The translations under genes and the position numbers were made by a program. Shown piece by piece: positions 28,720 to 38,851 of a stretch of DNA of 64,000 nt. Positions within the stretch are counted from its first letter, which is position 1. The number at the start of each line of letters is the position of its first letter. Source of the DNA: Clostridium bovifaecis (GTDB lineage Bacteria > Bacillota > Clostridia > Clostridiales > Clostridiaceae); contig CP046522.1 of NCBI GenBank assembly GCA_009738435.1, positions 1,395,249 to 1,459,248 on the forward strand. Reading direction: 5' to 3'. The notes under the pieces are model-generated. The model was not told the DNA's origin, did not search any database, and was given only the letters and a program-made list of their open reading frames with translations.

Positions 28720-28854
28720 TAGAATTAACGGAAATTATATTACCCTTATAATATAATTTCTGCAATTTGTAAAATATATTATATATTATACAAAAAAATA
28801 TGTGTAATATCTACTTTTTTCTACTTTAAGAAAAGGTTCGGTATGTTAGCATAA

Positions 28855-28886
28855 AAAGTACTGGTTAGATGTTTTAACCAGTACCA
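28855..28886 (-). terminator. Terminator of the gerW transcript
   Basis: TACTGGTTA and its complement around a 7-base loop, followed on the minus strand by five T. It sits just downstream of the gerW stop codon. Confidence 0.85.
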
Positions 28887-28899
28887 TTAGATTTTTAAA

Positions 28900-29445
28900 T
28901 TATTGTTTCCTTTGGGAGGTCTGCTGCTTATTTTGTTGAACTTGAGAGACACTCTGTGTTGAGGTAGTACTTGATGCCATATTCATTCCTGTACTTTGAG
29001 GATTACTCTGTTGAGAACCTTGCGGGTTATTTTGTTGACCACCTTGAGGCATGGCCTTTTGCATTATATTCTGACCCATATTCGCTAAAGACTGAGGAAT
29101 ATTATTCATTATTGATTGAGGAATGTTATTCATTAGTTGACCCATATTGCTTTTTTCATTAGTAGGAAGCATAGATACAGAATCTTTATCTATAACTACT
29201 ACGGCATTTGTAGTAACTCTAGCGCCTAAACCAACACCATTAGGAATCATCTGATTTACACCTTGGTGGTTTGAAGTATCTTTGCTTGGAGTACTTCCAT
29301 AACCAAGAGTTACCGACATCACAGGAACTAGGGTTTTATCACCAACGGAAACTGGGCTTCCAAGGACAGCATCTGTCTTTGCAAAGTTTTGAAGATCAGA
29401 AAACACTGTATCTATATTCTGTGAAAAAGTTGTATTATCGTTCAT
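28900..29445 (-). CDS. gerW: GerW family sporulation protein (YtfJ)
   Basis: A 181-residue protein of the YtfJ/GerW family. The N-terminal domain (about residues 1-95) has the typical segments VGDKTLVPV and GVGLGARV. The second half is a low-complexity tail rich in Gln, Asn and Ser that starts with repeats of NNIPQS. In B. subtilis GerW is made in sporulating cells and is needed for normal germination with alanine. The start is the ATG at 29445 with AGGAGG upstream; in-frame upstream codons lack a site. It follows the DUF2953 gene by 13 bases, the conserved ytfI-ytfJ order. Confidence 0.9.
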   Translation of the reverse strand: MNDNTTFSQNIDTVFSDLQNFAKTDAVLGSPVSVGDKTLVPVMSVTLGYGSTPSKDTSNHQGVNQMIPNGVGLGARVTTNAVVVIDKDSVSMLPTNEKSNMGQLMNNIPQSIMNNIPQSLANMGQNIMQKAMPQGGQQNNPQGSQQSNPQSTGMNMASSTTSTQSVSQVQQNKQQTSQRKQ

Positions 29446-29458
29446 ATTAACTCCTCCT

Positions 29459-29995
29459 TTATTTACCTTCATATAGAACTTTCATATGAGACCTTTTGTT
29501 ATATCTAAATAATGTTAAGGCTAAAGAAAAAACGTTTATTTCAAATAGTGCATCAAAATAAAAGTAATCATCAGTCATAGTAAAGTCAGGATTATTATAT
29601 AGAGTATCTGACTTTATATAAGGGGAAAGCAAAGTAAGTGCTCCATAAATCATGCCCGTAATTGATGGATCTTCAAATCCATAAGATGCTTCCAATCTTT
29701 CAAACTTAGGGTGCAATGATTTTATAAAATTGATTTTATCAAGAAAACCTTTGGAGTCGCTTTTGGTTTTTAAATCTCTTGCAAGGACTTTACTGTTAAA
29801 TAAATATACTTTTAATAGCACTCCCCCATAATCTTTTACTATAGTTCCTTTTAATACAGGATTTAGCCAAGACGCTATAAAGTGAAAATTTACTGATTCA
29901 GCAGAATTGGCATTAAATGAAACTTTTAGAGGAACAATAGCGAGTAAAAATATAATTATCAATATTATCAGTAGTAAAGTTGAAAAGATATACAT
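29459..29995 (-). CDS. DUF2953 domain-containing membrane protein
   Basis: A 178-residue protein with an N-terminal hydrophobic segment (about residues 3-22) and a soluble domain with a LYNNPDFTM-type strand pattern typical of DUF2953. In Bacillus the orthologue YtfI precedes gerW/ytfJ, and the same pairing occurs here with 13 bases between the genes. Function is unknown; co-expression in sporulation is likely from context. Confidence 0.85.
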   Translation of the reverse strand: MYIFSTLLLIILIIIFLLAIVPLKVSFNANSAESVNFHFIASWLNPVLKGTIVKDYGGVLLKVYLFNSKVLARDLKTKSDSKGFLDKINFIKSLHPKFERLEASYGFEDPSITGMIYGALTLLSPYIKSDTLYNNPDFTMTDDYFYFDALFEINVFSLALTLFRYNKRSHMKVLYEGK

Positions 29996-30238
29996 GTTAA
30001 TGCATCTCCAATATTTATAAAGAATGTGATGAAAATCTTCTTAGATATAGTATTAGTAAATAAAAGTTAAAGTATTAGATGAAATTTATTGATAAATACT
30101 CAAATAATATTAGTAATGTAATTATTGGTGAGGATTAAAATATATAGTTTGAATTTCAAAAAATAAAAATAGACAAAAATAAAGAAAAGAATACTGCAAA
30201 GCTGGCAAAGTCTATGAATTTAATTAGGAATCTTAAGT

Positions 30239-30279
30239 AATAGAAAAAGGATAGTAAATTTAGCTATCCTTTTTCTATA
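30239..30279. terminator. Bidirectional terminator in the 29996-30335 gap
   Basis: AATAGAAAAAGGATAG and complement form a 15-16 bp stem around TAAATTTAG. It is positioned to stop the DUF362 transcript (minus). The rest of this 340-base gap is AT-rich and holds no gene I can support. Confidence 0.7.
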
Positions 30280-30335
30280 ATATTTTCATTGATAAGTATC
30301 ATATTATGAGATTTCTGCAAACGAACGTTATTTTT

Positions 30336-31367
30336 TTATATTTCTATAAGTGTATATTCTTGGCTTCCAAGCCCAATTCCTTCAGCATAGCTAAGAGTGT
30401 ACCTTCCTCTTGATATAACCTTTTTCCCTTTGCGTCTGTCAAGCAAATCAAGACAAGCTTTATCTATGGCAACAGGATCTGTTGAAGCAAGGACTCCAAG
30501 ATCTTCAACGAAAGGTTTCATGCTGTGACCTTCACAGTCGCAACCTCTAGTTATATTAAAGGCAAATGTAATATAAATGTTATTCTTATCTTTGTGAGCT
30601 GCATAAGCATATTCAGCTAGTCTTTCATTAAAAGACTTTGAAAGAGAACCTAACCAATTGGTCGATATAGCATTATGAGGACATATTGCCATACAGGAAG
30701 CACAACCTATACATTTATCCTTTTCAATTTTAGCTTTTGAATTTAGGACTATAGCATTTTCAGGACAAGTTTTTACACAGGCACTACAAGATTTACATTT
30801 TAAAGAGCTGATTTTAGGGATTGAGTTAGCATGTTGATCTAGTTTCCCTCCTCTTGAAGCGCAACCCATGGCAAGTTGCTTTATAGCTCCTCCAAAGCCT
30901 GCAAGAGCATGCCCTTTAAAGTGACTACAAATAATTAGTTGTTTTTGCTTTGCTATTTCCCTTCCTATCTTACATTCTTTAAAATGATTTTTGTCAACTT
31001 TTATTGAAATGTATTCTTCTCCATGTTCTCCGTCAGCAATCACTATAGGCAGCTGGGAAAAACCATGGTCTTTTGCTAATTTAATATGATTAGTTTTAGT
31101 GGTACGTTCTCCCCTATAAAGTACATTAGTTTCGATGAATGAGCTCTCAATATTATGATTTTTTAAATAGCTTATAATTCCTTCATAATTTTTTGATTGA
31201 ATGTAGGTCTTATTTCCTTTTTCACCAAAGTGCACTTTGAGCGGTACATATTTCTCTAAGATTATATGTTCTTCTCTAACAAGCTTATCTAGGAGTTTTT
31301 CTGCAGTTTTGCTTATGTTTTCAGTATCATTATATGAATTAATAGCTTTAAAAAATACTTTTGTCAT
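30336..31367 (-). CDS. DUF362 domain protein with two [4Fe-4S] clusters
   Basis: A 343-residue iron-sulfur protein. The DUF362 part covers about residues 1-190 and holds the conserved HFKGHALAGFGGAIK segment; two ferredoxin motifs follow, CKSCSACVKTCPE and CIGCASCMAICPH, then a C-terminal part with a DPVAIDKACLDLL segment. Such proteins occur widely in anaerobes and are assumed to carry electrons or act in a maturation step, but no reaction is established. It is monocistronic on the minus strand, with a GGGAGA site upstream. Confidence 0.92.
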   Translation of the reverse strand: MTKVFFKAINSYNDTENISKTAEKLLDKLVREEHIILEKYVPLKVHFGEKGNKTYIQSKNYEGIISYLKNHNIESSFIETNVLYRGERTTKTNHIKLAKDHGFSQLPIVIADGEHGEEYISIKVDKNHFKECKIGREIAKQKQLIICSHFKGHALAGFGGAIKQLAMGCASRGGKLDQHANSIPKISSLKCKSCSACVKTCPENAIVLNSKAKIEKDKCIGCASCMAICPHNAISTNWLGSLSKSFNERLAEYAYAAHKDKNNIYITFAFNITRGCDCEGHSMKPFVEDLGVLASTDPVAIDKACLDLLDRRKGKKVISRGRYTLSYAEGIGLGSQEYTLIEI

Positions 31368-31518
31368 AGTGTAGTCTCCCTAACCTTATTTTATTGAAAT
31401 TTTACCATTTAAAAAAATTATATAATTAAATAAAGCGTAAATCAATGGAGACAAAGAAATCGCCTCTTATACTGTGATACTAGCTTAATGTAAATTGTGC
31501 TATGAGATTAAATTTAAA

Positions 31519-31544
31519 GTTTATTGTTCAAATGAACAATAAAC
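31519..31544. promoter_or_regulatory. Perfect 26-bp palindrome upstream of glycerate kinase
   Basis: GTTTATTGTTCA-AA-complement, 134 bases before the glycerate kinase start. It is a good operator candidate, perhaps for the CdaR-type regulator encoded downstream. The remainder of the 310-base gap is AT-rich without a visible gene. Confidence 0.5.
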
Positions 31545-31677
31545 TAGCTTTATATTTTTATATATGTACGATGTAAAATGTCATGAATTCATTTATAATT
31601 TATATAACATAATATTATTTATAACATGTTAAAATTTTATATAAATTTGTGCACATTTACTAGAGAGGAGTATTATT

Positions 31678-32808
31678 ATGAGATTTGTTTTGGCACCTGA
31701 TTCTTTCAAAGAAAGTGTTACAGCTAGGGAAGCTGCTGAGTCTATGGAAAAGGGAATAAAGAATGTAATGAAAGATGCAGAATGCATAAAAGTTCCTATG
31801 GCTGATGGAGGAGAAGGAACTGTGCAATCTCTTGTGGATGCTACTGAAGGGGAAATATATAGTATAGAAGTTTTAGGACCATTGGGAAGGACTGTAAGAG
31901 CGGAATTTGGAATTTTAGGAGATGAAAAAACAGCTGTGCTTGAAATGGCTAGTGCCAGTGGACTACACCACGTTAAGAGAGAAGAGAGAAACCCCTTAAC
32001 TACTACAACCTATGGAACAGGAGAACTGATTAAAGCAGCATTAGATAGGGGAGTTAAAAAAATATTTCTTGGAATTGGAGGAAGCGCGACTAATGATGGC
32101 GGTGCTGGGATGATACAAGCACTAGGAGGAAAATTTCTTACTAGAGAAGGAGAAAATATTGGCTTTGGAGGAGGTGCTTTAGAGCACATTCATACTATAG
32201 ATACAAGTGGACTTGATAAAAGATTAAAAGATGTTAAGATTGAAGTTGCCTGTGATGTATCAAATCCATTAACAGGTACTGATGGAGCGGCCTATGTTTT
32301 TGGACCTCAAAAGGGAGCTACACATGAAGTAGTTGAGAAGTTAGATGCTAACTTAAAACATTATTCAAGAATTATTAGAGAACAGCTTAAATTAGATATT
32401 GAAAATATACCTGGAGCAGGTGCAGCTGGTGGTCTTGGGGCTGGACTTCTAGCATTTCTTCCATCATCTTTAAAAAGAGGTGTAGATTTGGTTATTGAGT
32501 ATACAGGACTTGAAGAAAAAATAAAAAAAGCAGATTATGTTATAACAGGAGAGGGAGGAATAGACTTCCAAACCCGCTTTGGTAAAACTCCTTATGGTGT
32601 GGCATCACTTGCCCAAAAATACAATGTTCCTGTTATTGTTATAGCTGGTTATATAGGTAATAGAATTGAAAGCTTATATGACTGCGGAATCAACTCCATA
32701 TTTGGGATACTTCCAGGAGCTATTTCGTTAGAAGAAGCTTTAAAAAGCGGAAAAATGAACATAGAAAGAACTACTGAAAATATTGCTAGGTTAATAGCAA
32801 TTAAGTAA
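31678..32808 (+). CDS. Glycerate kinase (GarK/GlxK family)
   Basis: A 376-residue glycerate kinase of the type I family, which phosphorylates glycerate with ATP to give a phosphoglycerate. Family motifs are the N-terminal APDSFKESVTA, MADGGEGT around residue 41 and the GIGGSATNDGG loop near residue 138, plus a C-terminal VITGEGGIDFQT segment. Length is normal. The start has a GAGAGGAG site. It is followed 120 bases later by a CdaR-family regulator, the common genetic pairing for glycerate or sugar-diacid use. Confidence 0.95.
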   Translation: MRFVLAPDSFKESVTAREAAESMEKGIKNVMKDAECIKVPMADGGEGTVQSLVDATEGEIYSIEVLGPLGRTVRAEFGILGDEKTAVLEMASASGLHHVKREERNPLTTTTYGTGELIKAALDRGVKKIFLGIGGSATNDGGAGMIQALGGKFLTREGENIGFGGGALEHIHTIDTSGLDKRLKDVKIEVACDVSNPLTGTDGAAYVFGPQKGATHEVVEKLDANLKHYSRIIREQLKLDIENIPGAGAAGGLGAGLLAFLPSSLKRGVDLVIEYTGLEEKIKKADYVITGEGGIDFQTRFGKTPYGVASLAQKYNVPVIVIAGYIGNRIESLYDCGINSIFGILPGAISLEEALKSGKMNIERTTENIARLIAIK

Positions 32809-32854
32809 TATCAATAGAATTAATATTTGAGCAATGATATAATTATAGTAAATA

Positions 32855-32883
32855 GCCAATGAGGAATAGAAAACTTCATTGGC
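32855..32883 (+). terminator. Hairpin between glycerate kinase and cdaR
   Basis: GCCAATGAGG pairs with CTTCATTGGC around a 9-base loop. The T content after it is weak, so it may cause only partial termination. Confidence 0.4.
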
Positions 32884-32928
32884 ATCTTTGTTTCTATTGA
32901 AGACCTAAATTTGAAGAGGTGAAAAGAA

Positions 32929-33990
32929 ATGATTTATATAACAACAGAATTAGCTCAAAATATTGTTATAAAAATGATGGATATAATTCCTTATAATATT
33001 AATATAATGAATGAAAAAGGAATAATAATTGGAAGCGGAGATGCTTCAAGAATTAATAAGAGTCATGAAGGGGCATTGGAAGCCTTAAAGAAGGAGAGAG
33101 CTATAGAGGTGTATGATGCGGTAAAGGGAGTAAAACCAGGTATAAACGCCCCAATTTTATTTAATAATAAAGCAATTGGGGTAGTAGGAATAAGCGGCAA
33201 TCCAGATGAAGTAAGACCTTTTAGTGAAATACTTAGAATTGCCGTGGAGCTATTGATAAATCAGGAATACACTTTTACTAATAAAACATTATATGAGAGG
33301 CATAGAGAAGAGTTCCTATACGAATTAGCTAACAGAACAACTCCTTATACAAAATCATTTATAGAAAGGGGATTAACTTTAGAAATAGATGTGACTATTC
33401 CAAAGATAGCCATAATTTTTAATTTTGAGGAGGAAGTCAGAGAAGAAATTAGAAAAACTGTATATAATTCAGCTCAAAAAGATGAATTTTATACCACCTT
33501 AAACTCTACTAATATAGTTATTTTTATGAAGGAGAATAAGAGTGTTAAAAAGAGAATAGATAAGATTATTGGAAACTTAAACTTTAAAGTTAATATTGGA
33601 GTTGGAAATAGAGAAGAGATTTTAGGCATTTCTGTAAAACAAGGACTTCAAGCATTAAACATAGGAAAAAAAATTGAAGCGGATTCTTATATACATTTTT
33701 ATAATAATTTATATTTTGTTTCTTATCTTGCAAATCTTAAAGGGGATAAAAGATTATCTTATATAATCGATAAGCTAGATCGAGAGGGAAAACAAGCAAG
33801 CTTACTAAACACTTTGGTAACCTATATTAATATGAGTGGAGAAATGAATCAAACTGCAGAAGCGCTGCATATACATAGGAATACTTTAAATTATAGATTG
33901 GAAAAAATTCGAGACATTACAGGCAAAAATCCTAAACAACTTCTTGATTTATTTGAATTATATATTTCATATATTATAACTAAGCTCTAA
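32929..33990 (+). CDS. CdaR family transcriptional regulator (sugar diacid)
   Basis: A 353-residue regulator with an N-terminal sugar-diacid-recognition domain (about residues 1-135, starting ITTELAQNIV) and a C-terminal PucR/CdaR helix-turn-helix (about residues 298-345, NQTAEALHIHRNTLNYRLEK). CdaR activates genes for glucarate, galactarate and glycerate use in E. coli; here the target is likely the adjacent glycerate kinase. The AAGAGGTG site is 7 nt from the ATG. It is in the same orientation downstream of the kinase. Confidence 0.92.
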   Translation: MIYITTELAQNIVIKMMDIIPYNINIMNEKGIIIGSGDASRINKSHEGALEALKKERAIEVYDAVKGVKPGINAPILFNNKAIGVVGISGNPDEVRPFSEILRIAVELLINQEYTFTNKTLYERHREEFLYELANRTTPYTKSFIERGLTLEIDVTIPKIAIIFNFEEEVREEIRKTVYNSAQKDEFYTTLNSTNIVIFMKENKSVKKRIDKIIGNLNFKVNIGVGNREEILGISVKQGLQALNIGKKIEADSYIHFYNNLYFVSYLANLKGDKRLSYIIDKLDREGKQASLLNTLVTYINMSGEMNQTAEALHIHRNTLNYRLEKIRDITGKNPKQLLDLFELYISYIITKL

Positions 33991-34093
33991 TTGCTTCTAA
34001 TTAAAATTTGTCTAAAATGGTTTTAATTAGTACTCATATAAAGTAATTTCTGAATACAATATATGAGGAATAAAAAAGAGGTGCTGTAGTAAG

Positions 34094-36037
34094 ATGGAGG
34101 CTGATATTAGGGAAATACAAAATAGTATTGTTGGAGAAAGCGATAAAAAGAAAAAAAGCGATTTACTAAATTGGCTATCCTTTAAGATAAGTGATATAGA
34201 TTCTAGTAGAGCATTAGAAGTAAGTAGAGAAGCTCTTAGGCTCTCACAGGAGATAGACTATAAACATGGTATTGGAAATAGCTTTTTACAAATTGGGCAT
34301 GTTTATAGTGAATTATCTAAATATGATGAAGGAAGAAACTATCTACTTGATTCGCTTGAAATTTTTAAGGAGACTGGAGACAAGGAATCTCAAATAAAGG
34401 CATTAACTCTTATAGGTGCAAATAACTTTGAAGATAAGAGATACGAAGCTGCTCTAAGATACTATATGGAAGGGCTAGAGATAGCCCGCAACATAAAACA
34501 TAAAAGTATGCAAGGAGATATATTAAATAATATAGGGCAAACTTATATGGATTTAAACAATAAAGAGATAGCCTTAGAATACTATTTAAAAAGTTTAGAA
34601 GCTTTAGATAGAGAAGAAGACAAATCCCCTAAAATAGATGTCCTTATAAACTTAGGAAGATTATATATGAGCCTAAAAAACTATAATAAAGCTTTAGATT
34701 ATCTAGAGGAGGCTTTATATATAGGGGAAAAAGCGCCAGTATCTGAAAAACTTCATATTGTATATTTAGTTATGACAGAATATTTTGAATCCCAAGGAGA
34801 ATTTAAAAAAGCTCTGTACTATTATAAAAAATACCATTTTTCTGAAAAAGAAGCACAAACTGAAGACCTACAAAATAAAATTAATATAATATCCATGGAA
34901 TTTAAAATAGAAAAGGCACAAAAGGAAGCGGAGATTTATAGATTAAAAAATGTAGAGTTAAAAGAAAAGTCAAAAGAACTCAAGGAGATTAATAAAAGAC
35001 TTATAGGCGAGATAGAGGAGAGAAAAAAGGCTCAGGATGAGTCTGAGTTTTTTAGTATACATGATCCATTAACAGCAATGTATAATAGAACATATTTTGA
35101 AAGAGAAAGTAGAATTCTAAGTGCTGTTGGTTTTAAAAGTTTAGGTGTAATATTTTGCGATATAGATTCATTAAAGTTAGTGAACGATACCTTTGGACAT
35201 TCAGTTGGGGATGAACTTATCGTACTTATATCTCAAATATTAAAAACATGTGTAAAAGATGAAGATAAGATAATAAGAATGGGTGGAGATGAGTTTATAA
35301 TACTACTTCCAAGTATATCGCAAGAGAAGATTGAAGAGATATGTGAAAGTATCAATAAAGTTATTAGTGATACTCATTTGAAGAATATAAATTTGCCAGT
35401 TTCAGCTTCAATAGGAGCTGCTATAGGGGATGGAGTAGACGTATGCATTGAGGAGCTTGTGCGTCAAGCTGATGATAATATGTATAAGCAAAAAATATTC
35501 AAAAGAGAAGTTGCCAATGAACAAATAATAGAAAGCATTATTAATAATTTTAAAAATAAAGATTATACTCTCTATATCCACGGAATGAGAGTAGCAGAAA
35601 TGGCAACGACTCTTGGAAAAGTATTAGGGTTTAATGACAGCAGAATACAGGATTTAAGTATGGCGAGTATATATCACGATATTGGAAAAGTTAGAAAAAA
35701 GGATTCGGCTTGCGAATGTAGAAGACATAGTGAATTAGGCTATAGGATTGCAAAGACATCTAGTTATTTAAAGAACTGCGCTGATTGGATTTTGCAGCAC
35801 CATGAATATTGGAATGGTACTGGTTATCCATTTAACTTAAAGGGAGAAGAAATCGCTATAGAAGCCCAAATAATAGGCATATCTGATTTCTATGATAGAG
35901 TCATAAATAATATTGGACTTGCAAAGGAAGACGCTATAGAAGAAATTAAAAGACAATCAGGGATAAGATTTAATCCTAGTTTAGTATCAAACTTTGTATG
36001 TGTAGTAAAGGCAGGAGAAATAAAAGAGTCGTTTTAA
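34094..36037 (+). CDS. TPR - GGDEF - HD-GYP signalling protein
   Basis: A 647-residue protein with three parts. Residues about 1-260 hold TPR repeats (for example EALRYYMEGLEIARN), then a coiled coil, then a GGDEF domain with intact G397-G398-D399-E400-F401, then an HD domain with HD at 528-529 and HHEYWNGTGYP at 569. The GGDEF should make cyclic di-GMP and the HD-GYP should break it down, so this may be a bifunctional enzyme. The inhibitory-site Arg that usually sits upstream of GGDEF is Lys (KDED). It has no membrane helix. Its last codons form part of a terminator overlapping the convergent degV gene. Confidence 0.93.
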   Translation: MEADIREIQNSIVGESDKKKKSDLLNWLSFKISDIDSSRALEVSREALRLSQEIDYKHGIGNSFLQIGHVYSELSKYDEGRNYLLDSLEIFKETGDKESQIKALTLIGANNFEDKRYEAALRYYMEGLEIARNIKHKSMQGDILNNIGQTYMDLNNKEIALEYYLKSLEALDREEDKSPKIDVLINLGRLYMSLKNYNKALDYLEEALYIGEKAPVSEKLHIVYLVMTEYFESQGEFKKALYYYKKYHFSEKEAQTEDLQNKINIISMEFKIEKAQKEAEIYRLKNVELKEKSKELKEINKRLIGEIEERKKAQDESEFFSIHDPLTAMYNRTYFERESRILSAVGFKSLGVIFCDIDSLKLVNDTFGHSVGDELIVLISQILKTCVKDEDKIIRMGGDEFIILLPSISQEKIEEICESINKVISDTHLKNINLPVSASIGAAIGDGVDVCIEELVRQADDNMYKQKIFKREVANEQIIESIINNFKNKDYTLYIHGMRVAEMATTLGKVLGFNDSRIQDLSMASIYHDIGKVRKKDSACECRRHSELGYRIAKTSSYLKNCADWILQHHEYWNGTGYPFNLKGEEIAIEAQIIGISDFYDRVINNIGLAKEDAIEEIKRQSGIRFNPSLVSNFVCVVKAGEIKESF

Positions 36038-36052
36038 ACAAACGGCTCTTTT
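36022..36052. terminator. Terminator inside overlapping convergent stop codons
   Basis: AAAAGAGTCGTTT and complement around AAAC. It spans the last codons of both the GGDEF gene and degV, whose ends overlap by four bases. Confidence 0.75.
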
Positions 36053-36885
36053 GCAATAACAACTCCTATAAGACCTGGGCCAGTATGAACACCAGCAACA
36101 GGGCTTATATCTCCAAACCCTAAATGAGTTATATTAGGGTTATCCTTTAAGTCCTCGTAGAATTTCTGTCCTTCGTCATAAGAACCACCGTGCATTACCC
36201 ATATTTTTGCTTTAGTAGCACTTAAAGTATCTTGAACTATTTCCATAAGTTTAGTTTTTGCTTGTTTTTTTCCTCTTACTTTGGTATGCGTGTAATATAC
36301 TCCATCGGCATTTATAGATATTATTGGCTTAAGATTTAATAATTGTCCGAGTGCTCCAGACACTTTACCAATTCTTCCCCCTTTTATTAAATACTCTAAG
36401 GTGTCAACCATGTAATAAACACTTACCTTATCTCTCATAGCTGGAAGAGCCTGAACAATTTCATCATAGGTCTTCCCGTTTTTTAGCATTTCACCACAAC
36501 CTAATACTAAAGCTCCTGCTCCAAGAGTTAAGGATTTTGAGTCGAAGACAGTAATATTAAGATTAGTATGTTCGCTTGCTGCTAGTTTCAATGTATTATA
36601 AGTTCCAGATAAACCTGAGCTTATACAGATTGCAATAGCATGGGTATAGCCCTCGCTTTGAAGCCTATTAAAAAGATTATGCATATCTTGAATAGAAGGC
36701 AAAGAGGTATGAGGCACTTCTACTTTGAGATTATCATATACTTGTTGAGGAGTTATATCAACTCTATCCACATATTCTCTATCCTTGTAAATTATTTTCA
36801 AATTAAGCATTTTTATATCATACTTGCTTATAAGTTCTTCATTTAAATCAGATGTGCTGTCTGTAATTAAGGCAATTTTATCCAA
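36034..36885 (-). CDS. DegV family fatty-acid-binding protein
   Basis: A 283-residue DegV protein, which binds a fatty acid between two alpha/beta lobes. Landmarks are the N-terminal ITDSTSDL, the ISSGLSGTYNT loop near residue 90 and GPGLIGV at the C-terminus. In Firmicutes such proteins (FakB) present exogenous fatty acids to the FakA kinase; that role is family-based, as no fakA is adjacent. The ATG has an AAGGAGG site. Confidence 0.92.
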   Translation of the reverse strand: MDKIALITDSTSDLNEELISKYDIKMLNLKIIYKDREYVDRVDITPQQVYDNLKVEVPHTSLPSIQDMHNLFNRLQSEGYTHAIAICISSGLSGTYNTLKLAASEHTNLNITVFDSKSLTLGAGALVLGCGEMLKNGKTYDEIVQALPAMRDKVSVYYMVDTLEYLIKGGRIGKVSGALGQLLNLKPIISINADGVYYTHTKVRGKKQAKTKLMEIVQDTLSATKAKIWVMHGGSYDEGQKFYEDLKDNPNITHLGFGDISPVAGVHTGPGLIGVVIAKEPFV

Positions 36886-37127
36886 AGTTAATCCTCCTTA
36901 CAAAGTAATTGAGTACATAGTTTTGAAAACTACATATTAGTATATTAATATAATATCATTTGGTAAAAAATATATCAACTAGAAGTAAAAAATAAAACAT
37001 AATAAATTATATAATAAATATTTAATAGAAGTTACGGAGGGATTTAAGGAAGCAGAGCGGTTGATTAAAACGTTTAATAGGTTTATAATTAACGTATAAT
37101 ACAAAATCACACATTGGAGGAAGAAGA

Positions 37128-38735
37128 GTGAACGAAGAAAATAAACATGGCACCTATAATACTCTATTTCATTGGCAAAGTTTTAGACTAAAATTGGTTA
37201 TTGAGGGTATTATAGTAGGAGCACTTGCAGGGCTAGTAGTAGTATTTTATCGATTAGCAGTAGAAAAAGCTTGGGAGCTGACAAAAAGTAATTATTTTAT
37301 GAAGGAACATAATATATCTTCAATAATATTATGGTTTATTTTATCAATTATTATAAGTCTAATTATAGGTAATATGGTAAAGAAAGAACCTATGATTTCA
37401 GGAAGTGGAATTCCACAAGTTGAAGGAGTTTTGCTCCGAAAGCTCAAAATGAATTGGCTAAGAGTAATCATAGGAAAATTTATAGGAGGAGTTTTAGCTA
37501 TAGGAGGAGGTCTATCCTTAGGGAGAGAAGGCCCATCTATACAGCTAGGAGCTGCAGTAGGACAAGGATTTAGTAGAATCTTTAAGAGAGTGAAAGTGGA
37601 GGAAAAATACCTCATTACAAGTGGAGCTAGTGCAGGACTTTCAGCAGCATTTAATGCTCCTTTATCAGGGGTTATATTTGCTCTTGAAGAGGTTCATAAA
37701 AACTTTTCTCCTCTGATACTAATCTCTGCGATGTCAGCGTCTCTTACTGCTGATTTTATATCAAAACAGTTTTTTGGATTGAGACCAGTTTTTGATTTTC
37801 AACTTCTTAATGTTTTGCCTCTAAAATATTATGTATATTTAATTGTTTTAGGAGTTATTACAGGAGTGTTTGGTGTTTTATATAATAAAGCTATTTTAAA
37901 AACTCAGGATTTATATGGAAAGTTCAAGTGGTTAACGGTAGAAAGAAGGCCGATTGTGCCATTTATGGTAGCAGGAATACTAGGATTAATACTACCTGAG
38001 GCATTAGGATCAGGACATGAACTTATAACTAAAATGATTAGTGAGAATTGGACATTAAAAATACTTATAATAATATTGGTAGTCAAGTTTCTTTTCATAA
38101 TGATAAGTTTCGGTTCAGGGGTGCCAGGAGGAATATTTCTTCCTCTGTTAGTTATTGGAGCGATAACAGGAGGAATATATGGGAATATACTGGTTAATAC
38201 ATTAAATATTAGCCATCAATATGTCAATAATTTTATAATTTTAGCTATGGCAGGGTACTTTACTGCGATTGTAAGAGCGCCCATTACAGGAAGTATTTTG
38301 ATAACTGAGATGACGGGTTCTTTTAGCCACCTTTTGTCTTTAACTGTTGTATCAATTACTGCATATATAGTGGCAGATATGTTAGGCTCTGAGCCCATAT
38401 ATGAATCTCTGCTTGAAAGGTTCATAACAAAAAACGATAAAGAAGAGCATAGGTTTGTAGGAGATAGCAAGAAAAAGGTTATATTAGAAATAGCAGTATG
38501 TATGGATACTATTTTTGAAGATAAAAAAATAAAAGATATAGATTGGCCGTCTAATTGTTTGCTAGTAGGAGTTAAAAGAGGGCAAAAGGAAATAATCCCA
38601 AAAGGAAATACTACTATTTATGCAGGAGATTATCTAATTGTTCTTGTAGATGAAGATAAGGCACCGCAGGTAACGGAAGTACTTTTGAATATGGCAGGAA
38701 CTTGTCTTGTAGAGTCGTGTCATACAAATAGATAA
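37128..38735 (+). CDS. ClC chloride channel/transporter with C-terminal TrkA domain
   Basis: A 535-residue ClC-family membrane protein with about ten or more hydrophobic helices. Selectivity-filter motifs are GSGIP (about residue 93), GREGP (about residue 128, with the gating Glu) and GVPGG (about residue 335). A TrkA_C-like domain (about residues 445-530) follows the membrane part and may bind a ligand. The start is GTG after GGAGGAAGAA. Whether it acts as channel or Cl-/H+ exchanger cannot be read with certainty. Confidence 0.92.
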   Translation: MNEENKHGTYNTLFHWQSFRLKLVIEGIIVGALAGLVVVFYRLAVEKAWELTKSNYFMKEHNISSIILWFILSIIISLIIGNMVKKEPMISGSGIPQVEGVLLRKLKMNWLRVIIGKFIGGVLAIGGGLSLGREGPSIQLGAAVGQGFSRIFKRVKVEEKYLITSGASAGLSAAFNAPLSGVIFALEEVHKNFSPLILISAMSASLTADFISKQFFGLRPVFDFQLLNVLPLKYYVYLIVLGVITGVFGVLYNKAILKTQDLYGKFKWLTVERRPIVPFMVAGILGLILPEALGSGHELITKMISENWTLKILIIILVVKFLFIMISFGSGVPGGIFLPLLVIGAITGGIYGNILVNTLNISHQYVNNFIILAMAGYFTAIVRAPITGSILITEMTGSFSHLLSLTVVSITAYIVADMLGSEPIYESLLERFITKNDKEEHRFVGDSKKKVILEIAVCMDTIFEDKKIKDIDWPSNCLLVGVKRGQKEIIPKGNTTIYAGDYLIVLVDEDKAPQVTEVLLNMAGTCLVESCHTNR

Positions 38736-38851
38736 AGCTTACCTAAATACTAACATTTATAAATATTCATTTATAAATTATTTTTCTTATACAAATTTAG
38801 GCACAATATTACTCATAGAGTCTAAAGTAATAACAATTTTAAAAATTAAAG

